A stretch of 12,510 bases of DNA, taken from the NCBI GenBank assembly GCA_030696235.1, contig JAUYSN010000145.1, forward strand, positions 1 through 12,510. The letters are read 5' to 3'. The notes under the pieces are model-generated. The model made no database searches. It saw only the letters and a list, made by a program, of their open reading frames with translations, and was not told where the DNA came from. The translations under genes and the position numbers were made by a program. Origin of the DNA: Sulfuricella sp. (lineage in GTDB: Bacteria > Pseudomonadota > Gammaproteobacteria > Burkholderiales > Sulfuricellaceae). Shown here piece after piece: positions 7,622 to 12,510 of this stretch. Positions within the stretch are counted from its first letter, which is position 1. Each line of letters opens with the position of its first letter.

Positions 7622-7879
7622 ATGGCACATAAAAAAGCAGGCGGCAGTGTACGCAACGGCCGCGACTCTCATTCCAAGCGTCTGGGCGTGAAGCGCTACG
7701 GTGGCGAGCTGGTTTCCGCCGGCAGCATCATCGTGCGCCAGCGCGGCACCCAGATGTATGCGGGCGACAACGTCGGCATGGGCAAGGATCACACCTTGTT
7801 CGCCAAGGTCGCCGGCACCATCAGCTTCGCCGTCAAGGGTGCGGCAAAGCACAAAGTGGTTACCATCACTCCGGCCTAA
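7622..7879 (+). CDS. rpmA: 50S ribosomal protein L27
   Basis: This 85-residue large-subunit protein has an N-terminal tail that reaches towards the peptidyl-transferase centre. It begins [16 protein letters not shown], without the cleaved N-terminal extension found in Firmicutes, and continues with [19 protein letters not shown] and [11 protein letters not shown] strong AAGGAG (7608-7613) overlaps the rplU stop and lies eight bases before the ATG. The stop codon is inside the loop of an imperfect hairpin (7862-7893), and an intrinsic terminator follows. Confidence 0.98.
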   Translation: MAHKKAGGSVRNGRDSHSKRLGVKRYGGELVSAGSIIVRQRGTQMYAGDNVGMGKDHTLFAKVAGTISFAVKGAAKHKVVTITPA

Positions 7880-7904
7880 ACCAGCCGGATGGTGGAGCCT
7901 TTAG

Positions 7905-7930
7905 GCCCTATCAAACGATAGGGCTTTTTT
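7905..7930 (+). terminator. Intrinsic terminator after rplU-rpmA
   Basis: GCCCTATC and GATAGGGC form a perfect 8-bp stem with an AAAC loop, followed directly by six T's. This is a textbook Rho-independent terminator. It separates rpmA from obgE, genes often transcribed together, so obgE should depend on readthrough or its own promoter. An imperfect hairpin just upstream (ACCAT 7862-7866 and CCGGC 7871-7875 pairing with GCCGG 7884-7888 and ATGGT 7889-7893) covers the rpmA stop. Confidence 0.93.
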
Positions 7931-7940
7931 ATTTGAGTTG

Positions 7941-8018
7941 GTAGGGTGGGCACGTTTTTGTGCCCACGCGGGACAACCTCTGCTGACCGCGTGGGCACAA
8001 GGGCGGTGCCCACCCTAC
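7941..8018. repeat. Nested palindromic repeat (REP-like) before obgE
   Basis: This 78-base element has outer perfect 13-bp arms GTAGGGTGGGCAC (7941-7953) and GTGCCCACCCTAC (8006-8018), and inner perfect 12-bp arms GTGCCCACGCGG (7960-7971) and CCGCGTGGGCAC (7987-7998). The octamer GTGGGCAC or its complement occurs four times, so the strand can fold as one long hairpin or as two small adjacent ones. GTAGGGTGGGCAC-type palindromes are, to my recollection, dispersed in many proteobacterial genomes. It has no coding capacity and ends 16 bases before the obgE start. Confidence 0.9.
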
Positions 8019-8031
8019 TTGACTGGTTTAA

Positions 8032-9143
<1,112 letters not shown>

Positions 9144-9151
9144 AAAAAATC

Positions 9152-10270
9152 ATGAAATCCGTCATCGCCAACAGCAAACGCCTGGTCGTAAAAGTCGGCA
9201 GCAGCCTGGTCACCAATAGCGGCGCAGGCCTCGACCATCAGGCCATCGCCACTTGGGCGGCGCAGATTGCCGCCCTCAAGGCCATGGGGCGCGAAGTGGT
9301 GCTGGTCTCTTCCGGCGCGATCGCCGAGGGGATGCAACGCCTCGGCTGGAAGAAGCGCCCCAGCGCGGTGCATGAACTGCAAGCCGCAGCCGCGGTGGGC
9401 CAGATGGGTCTGGTGCAGGTTTATGAAACCTGCTTCCGCAAGCATGGCCTGCACACCGCGCAAATCCTGCTGACCCACGACGACCTCGCCGACCGCAAGC
9501 GCTATCTCAATGCCCGCTCCACCCTGCGCACCCTGCTCAAACTGAACACCATCCCGATCATCAACGAAAACGACACCGTAGTCACTGAGGAAATCCGCTT
9601 CGGCGACAACGACACCCTGGGGGCTCTGGTCACCAACCTGATCGATGCGGATGCGCTGGTGATTCTGACCGACCAGACCGGGCTGTATTCCGCCGATCCG
9701 CGCAAGGATCCCTCAGCCACGCTGGTGAGCGAAGCGCGCGCCGGCGACCCGGCACTGGAAACCATGGCGGGCGGAGCCGGCAGCGATATCGGCCGCGGCG
9801 GCATGCTGACCAAAATTCTCGCCGCCAAGCGTGCGGCTCGCAGCGGCGCCCATACCGTGATTGCCTGGGGGCGCGAGCCGGACGTGCTGATCCGCCTCGC
9901 CCAAGGCGAAGCGATCGGCACCCAACTGATTGCCGGCGAAATGAAGACCGTGGCACGCAAACAATGGCTCGCCGACCACCTCCAGGTCGGCGGCAAACTC
10001 ACGCTCGACGATGGCGCGGTCAATGCCCTGCGCAAGGAAGGCAAAAGCCTGCTGCCGATCGGCGTAACCGCGATTGCCGGTGATTTCGAGCGTGGTGAAG
10101 TGGTGACCTGCCTGGACGCGAAAGGCCGTGAAATTGCCCGCGGCCTGGTCAATTACAGCGCGCAGGAAACTCAACAAATCCTGCGCCACGCCAGTACGGA
10201 GATCGAATCCGTCCTGGGGTACGTGGACGAACCGGAATTGATCCATCGGGACAATTTAGTTTTGCTCTGA
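9152..10270 (+). CDS. proB: Glutamate 5-kinase
   Basis: This 372-residue cytoplasmic enzyme phosphorylates glutamate, the first step of proline synthesis, and is normally feedback-inhibited by proline. The amino-acid-kinase domain shows [11 protein letters not shown] (11-21), [16 protein letters not shown] (137-143), [11 protein letters not shown] (150-160) and GRGGMLTK (214-221). A PUA domain occupies about residues 278-360 ([23 protein letters not shown]). Length fits ProB proteins with a PUA domain. The ATG at 9152 fits the family N-terminus ([16 protein letters not shown]), but no good Shine-Dalgarno sequence is visible, because the preceding bases belong to the inverted repeat. It lies 43 bases after obgE, its usual neighbour in related genomes. 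proA is not in the window. Confidence 0.96.
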   Translation: MKSVIANSKRLVVKVGSSLVTNSGAGLDHQAIATWAAQIAALKAMGREVVLVSSGAIAEGMQRLGWKKRPSAVHELQAAAAVGQMGLVQVYETCFRKHGLHTAQILLTHDDLADRKRYLNARSTLRTLLKLNTIPIINENDTVVTEEIRFGDNDTLGALVTNLIDADALVILTDQTGLYSADPRKDPSATLVSEARAGDPALETMAGGAGSDIGRGGMLTKILAAKRAARSGAHTVIAWGREPDVLIRLAQGEAIGTQLIAGEMKTVARKQWLADHLQVGGKLTLDDGAVNALRKEGKSLLPIGVTAIAGDFERGEVVTCLDAKGREIARGLVNYSAQETQQILRHASTEIESVLGYVDEPELIHRDNLVLL

Positions 10271-10287
10271 TACAAAACTCAATTTCA

Positions 10288-10332
10288 GTGTAGGCTAACG
10301 TTCGCGCAGCTAACGTTATGCCGGAGCTACAC
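10288..10332. repeat. Imperfect palindrome downstream of proB
   Basis: GTGTAG (10288-10293) pairs with CTACAC (10327-10332), and GCTAACGTT (10294-10302) pairs with AACGTTATGC (10312-10321) if one base is bulged. Bases 10322-10326 are unpaired on the right side only. GCTAACGTT also occurs as a direct repeat at 10309-10317. There is no T-run, so it is not a standard terminator. It lies between the convergent genes proB and the CNP1-like gene. Confidence 0.65.
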
Positions 10333-10429
10333 AACCTGGTTTTGCTTTAGCCGAAAATCGCGGCGAGGGCGCCGCTCCTACATGCACGAGCATTCATCTG
10401 AGTTTAAAGCAAAACCAGCTACAGGTTGT
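10331..10429. repeat. Larger inverted repeat enclosing a REP unit
   Basis: CTGGTTTTGCTTTA (10336-10349) and TAAAGCAAAACCAG (10405-10418) are perfect 14-bp inverted arms. They are flanked by ACAACCTG (10331-10338) and CAGGTTGT (10422-10429), with a few extra bases (CTA) on the right side. The enclosed 55 bases contain a GTAG-type REP palindrome. The right end stops three bases before the stop codon of the CNP1-like gene. The structure resembles a small non-autonomous element with a REP inside it; this is inference. Confidence 0.8.
10351..10382 (-). repeat. GTAG-type REP palindrome
   Basis: On the minus strand the sequence reads GTAGGAGCGGCGCCCTCGCC and continues GCGA. It has the GTAG tetranucleotide followed by a perfect 6-bp stem (GCGGCG/CGCCGC, plus-strand 10360-10365 and 10370-10375) with a four-base loop. 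This is the layout of REP sequences known from Pseudomonas and Xanthomonas, which are associated with REP-associated tyrosine transposases (RAYTs). No such transposase gene is in this window. Confidence 0.8.
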
Positions 10430-10431
10430 TT

Positions 10432-10935
10432 TTATGGCCTGAAACCGCGCCTCAGCAGATCGACCGCTTCCTGCGGGGTTTTCACGATAATGCCGTTGGG
10501 ACAAAAGAAATCGTCGTAAAGCATGTGATGGTGACGGTTACGATCCTGGTAGCGGACCGGTTCCCACTTGGCGAAGCGCGCCCTTGACCAGGACCCTTCC
10601 TTGCGCCCGAAAGCGTAAAGCTTCCTTTCTCGGCTGGCGCAGCGGATACCCTCGAAGCTCACATTGACGGCTCCCGCCGATGATTTGACGATCATCGTGT
10701 AGCGCACCACGCCGTCCTCACCTGTGCTGATGGAAGCGGCATCGACAAAAAACTTGTTATCAGTGGCGGCGCTAACGAATAGCGGCAGCAGACTTTCTTC
10801 CTTCGGATAAGGCGGGAGTTGGGCCTCGATCTCGGCCCACGGCTTTTCCTCATCGAATTCGAACTCGAATTTTCCCCATTCTGCGGGGGCCGTCAGAGGA
10901 ACGGCCAGTAGCAACAGTACAAAGAGTTTTTTCAT
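10432..10935 (-). CDS. CNP1-like family secreted protein
   Basis: This 167-residue protein starts with a signal peptide: KK, a hydrophobic core (LFVLLLLAVPLT) and a probable cleavage after APA at residue 18. The mature part begins EWGKFEFEFDEEKPW. It contains conserved-looking segments LPPYPKE, FFVDAASISTGEDGVVRYT, VSFEGIRC, KLYAFGRKEGSWSRA and a C-terminal QEAVDLLRRG. Two cysteines (in GIRC and FFCPNG) could form a disulfide. I recognise it as the CNP1-like family (cryptic neisserial protein 1), a periplasmic or envelope family without a known function. It is the last of three minus-strand genes, starting three bases after the CBS gene stop, with TAGGGA immediately before the ATG. It ends next to the palindromic region after proB. 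Confidence 0.82.
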   Translation of the reverse strand: MKKLFVLLLLAVPLTAPAEWGKFEFEFDEEKPWAEIEAQLPPYPKEESLLPLFVSAATDNKFFVDAASISTGEDGVVRYTMIVKSSAGAVNVSFEGIRCASRERKLYAFGRKEGSWSRARFAKWEPVRYQDRNRHHHMLYDDFFCPNGIIVKTPQEAVDLLRRGFRP

Positions 10936-10938
10936 TCC

Positions 10939-11532
10939 CTACTTGACGAGCTGAGCCTGAATTTCAGCGAAGGTCTGTGCGATTTCCAGGGTCTGGATTT
11001 CCGTGCCCAAGAGTCTTGAAACCTGAGTAGTGGAAAAAATCCCCCGCACCCGTTGGGCCTGACCGAACCCTTCGGTATCCACCACCAAGGCATGCTGGCG
11101 GCCGCATTTTTTCAGGGTTGCGACGATATGACCCACTTTCGCCGCGGCGACATCCTGCATGCACAGCACTTCCAGCTTTTCCTGCGGCGTCATGATGTTG
11201 CGCACCAGGATATCCTCCCGCCTGCCGCCGGACTTCTGGATGAATTGCAGTGGTTTCTCGCCCAGAATGTCGGTTGCGGTAACCAGCCCGAGGACGGTTT
11301 CCTGATCGTCGATCACCAGCAGCAGCCTGACGCTGTGCCGGACCATACGCTCCCTGGCGGCATCCACCGTTTTTTCCGGCCCGATGGTCACCGCCATCAC
11401 CTCTTTCAGGTCAGTCATCACCCGCACCGCCGGGTCGCCCAGTTCGACATGGGCCGGCGAGGTTTGCAGGGGTTGGTAATAAGTCGCCCCTTGCGCAAGG
11501 TTGTTGGGCGGTAGCGGGGTAAATTCAACCAT
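10939..11532 (-). CDS. CBS-domain pair protein of unknown function
   Basis: The 197-residue product has two CBS domains, at about residues 35-95 (VMTDLKEVMAVTIGPEKTV to LGLVTATDILG) and 110-178 (VRNIMTPQEKLEVLCM to VRGIFSTTQVSRLLG). CBS pairs usually bind adenine nucleotides and sense energy state. The region before the first domain is short and proline-rich, and no enzyme or transporter domain is attached, so it is a stand-alone CBS protein. GGAG lies five bases before the ATG. rppH ends 12 bases upstream and the CNP1-like gene starts three bases downstream, so the three are probably one operon. The ligand and partner cannot be told from sequence. Confidence 0.88.
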   Translation of the reverse strand: MVEFTPLPPNNLAQGATYYQPLQTSPAHVELGDPAVRVMTDLKEVMAVTIGPEKTVDAARERMVRHSVRLLLVIDDQETVLGLVTATDILGEKPLQFIQKSGGRREDILVRNIMTPQEKLEVLCMQDVAAAKVGHIVATLKKCGRQHALVVDTEGFGQAQRVRGIFSTTQVSRLLGTEIQTLEIAQTFAEIQAQLVK

Positions 11533-11544
11533 CTTGACTCCAGC

Positions 11545-12024
11545 TTATTCTGATTTATTGAGGTAGCCGACCAGCTCGTTGAGCGCCAAGCGGTACACAT
11601 CGCGTTTGAATTCGATCACCGATTCCAGCGGCACCCAGTAATGGTGCCAACGCCAAGCATCGAACTCGGGATGCGATGATGCGCGCAACGACACATCGCT
11701 GTCGCGCCCGGTCAAACGCAAAAGAAACCAGATCTGCTTCTGGCCCTTGTAACTGCCGCGCCACTCCCGCCGCACCCAGTTCTGCGGCACATCGTAGCGC
11801 AGCCAGTCCCTGGTGCGGCCGATAATCTTCACGTGCTGTGACTGCAGCCCGACTTCTTCCTCCAGTTCCCGAAACATTGCCTGCTCGGGGGATTCCCCGG
11901 CCTTGATGCCACCTTGCGGAAACTGCCAGGAATACTCCTTGATACGCTTGCCCCAGAAAACCTCATTTTTTGCATTGCATAGAATGATGCCGACATTGGG
12001 GCGATAACCGTCCCGGTCTATCAT
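11545..12024 (-). CDS. rppH: RNA pyrophosphohydrolase (Nudix)
   Basis: This 159-residue enzyme removes pyrophosphate from triphosphorylated mRNA 5' ends, opening transcripts to RNase E. The Nudix box GX5EX7REUXEEXGU is complete at residues 38-60 (G38, E44, R52, E53, E56, E57, G59). The N-terminus [17 protein letters not shown] and the segments [18 protein letters not shown] and RDWLRYDVP are typical of RppH rather than other Nudix enzymes. The length agrees with the shorter RppH forms. AGGTG (12033-12037) lies eight bases before the ATG. It heads the group rppH, CBS gene, CNP1-like gene. Confidence 0.95.
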   Translation of the reverse strand: MIDRDGYRPNVGIILCNAKNEVFWGKRIKEYSWQFPQGGIKAGESPEQAMFRELEEEVGLQSQHVKIIGRTRDWLRYDVPQNWVRREWRGSYKGQKQIWFLLRLTGRDSDVSLRASSHPEFDAWRWHHYWVPLESVIEFKRDVYRLALNELVGYLNKSE

Positions 12025-12229
12025 TTGTGAAACACCTCAAATCCGTTAAGTTAACGTAATCTTTTCACATTTCACCCGGCAATGAAAGCCAAATAACGCA
12101 CACCCATGACCGAAGTCACGATTGCGAATGAAGCAGACCCACCATATGCCCGGCATTCCGAAAAAATCACCGCATTATCTTTAATCATGTGACAAAGACA
12201 ATAGGCATGGGTTCCACACGAAATCTTAA
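12025..12229. other. Intergenic region between the spermidine-synthase-like gene and rppH
   Basis: This is the longest gene-free stretch (205 bases), more AT-rich than its neighbours. It holds small palindromes: CGTTAA-G-TTAACG (12044-12056), ATGCC-C-GGCAT (12146-12156) and a weak stem ATTATCTTT/AAAGACAAT (12174-12182 and 12194-12202). On the minus strand a T6 run lies seven bases beyond that stem, too far for a clear terminator. No convincing promoter for rppH was found, though one probably lies here. I see no open frame or RNA gene. Confidence 0.6.
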
Positions 12230-12510
12230 CTAAATAAGCAGGCGCTTTTCAGTGTGGGTATTAAGGCTGCGCAGTCCTTCCACGAACTTGAGAAATTCCA
12301 GTCCATACGCCTGCTCCAGTTCTCTGGCGCGCTGGCGCAGATCGTCCCAACGCGGATTGCCGGGGCTGCGCTTGAAACCGAACACGACCATGTTGCCGTG
12401 CTTTTCCGTAGGCAGGCATAGCGTCAGACCATTGAAACTGGTCTCGATACGCTGCAAGTAGACGTCAAAATTCTTGTCGCTGCCCCACAGGTTTACCGCC
12501 AGAATCCCAC
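12230..12510 (-). CDS. Spermidine synthase-like (polyamine aminopropyltransferase) C-terminus, partial
   Basis: The frame is open from the window's right edge to a TAG at 12230-12232, giving the last 92 residues; the start lies outside. It begins GILAVNLWGSDKNFDVYLQR and continues with IETSFNGLTLCLPTEKHGN and VVFGFKRSP. This strand-helix-strand pattern after the catalytic region fits the Rossmann-fold end of the spermidine/spermine synthase family. The remaining residues (WDDLRQRARELEQAYGLEFLKFVEGLR) look helical. The substrate-binding residues are outside the window, so substrate and subtype are not proven. It is on the same strand as rppH, 205 bases upstream of it. Confidence 0.78.
   Translation of the reverse strand, partial: GILAVNLWGSDKNFDVYLQRIETSFNGLTLCLPTEKHGNMVVFGFKRSPGNPRWDDLRQRARELEQAYGLEFLKFVEGLRSLNTHTEKRLLI

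Noticed and set aside
10288..10332. Integron attC site suggested by the repeated GCTAACGTT
   Set aside because: The expected RYYYAAC and GTTRRRY core pair is not present in the right arrangement, and there is no cassette or integrase nearby.
12161..12202. Terminator for the spermidine-synthase-like gene
   Set aside because: The stem is AT-rich with an 11-base loop, and the T6 run is seven bases away, so it does not meet the usual pattern.

Overview
The window looks like ordinary chromosome from a betaproteobacterium, probably of the Nitrosomonadales type. This is inferred from gene content and order (ispB facing rplU-rpmA-obgE-proB; ispB, tRNA-Pro, a small PP0621-type protein, pilS and pilR in line; CNP1-like and RppH genes near proB) and from protein resemblance. 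No search was run.

Layout. 1-147 (+) is the C-terminal tail of a membrane protein, perhaps a Na+/Ca2+-exchanger-type antiporter. 213-2699 (+) is glycogen/maltodextrin phosphorylase. It converges on a minus-strand block read from right to left: ispB (6163-7131), tRNA-Pro(CGG) (6074-6150), a small membrane-anchored zinc-finger-like protein (5797-6021), pilS (4134-5735) and pilR (2758-4140). A divergent promoter region (7132-7294) separates ispB from rplU and rpmA (+), which end in a strong intrinsic terminator. obgE and proB (+) follow. A second minus-strand block holds the C-terminal end of a spermidine-synthase-like gene (from 12510), then rppH, a two-CBS-domain protein and a secreted CNP1-like protein, converging on proB. 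No gene-free stretch exceeds about 205 bases.

Functions. The genes cover storage-polysaccharide breakdown, type IV pilus regulation (PilS/PilR two-component system with sigma-54), quinone side-chain synthesis, the ribosome (L21, L27, Obg GTPase), proline synthesis, mRNA 5'-end processing and polyamine synthesis. rppH, the CBS gene and the CNP1 gene are spaced like one operon.

I see no defence island, prophage, CRISPR array, transposase gene or obviously new multi-gene system. What stands out is the amount of repeat DNA between housekeeping genes: a heptamer array at the glgP stop, a nested palindrome before obgE, a 17-bp inverted repeat across the obgE/proB junction, and a mosaic of palindromes with a GTAG-type REP unit after proB. 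Two of these repeats appear to encode the last residues of GlgP and ObgE.
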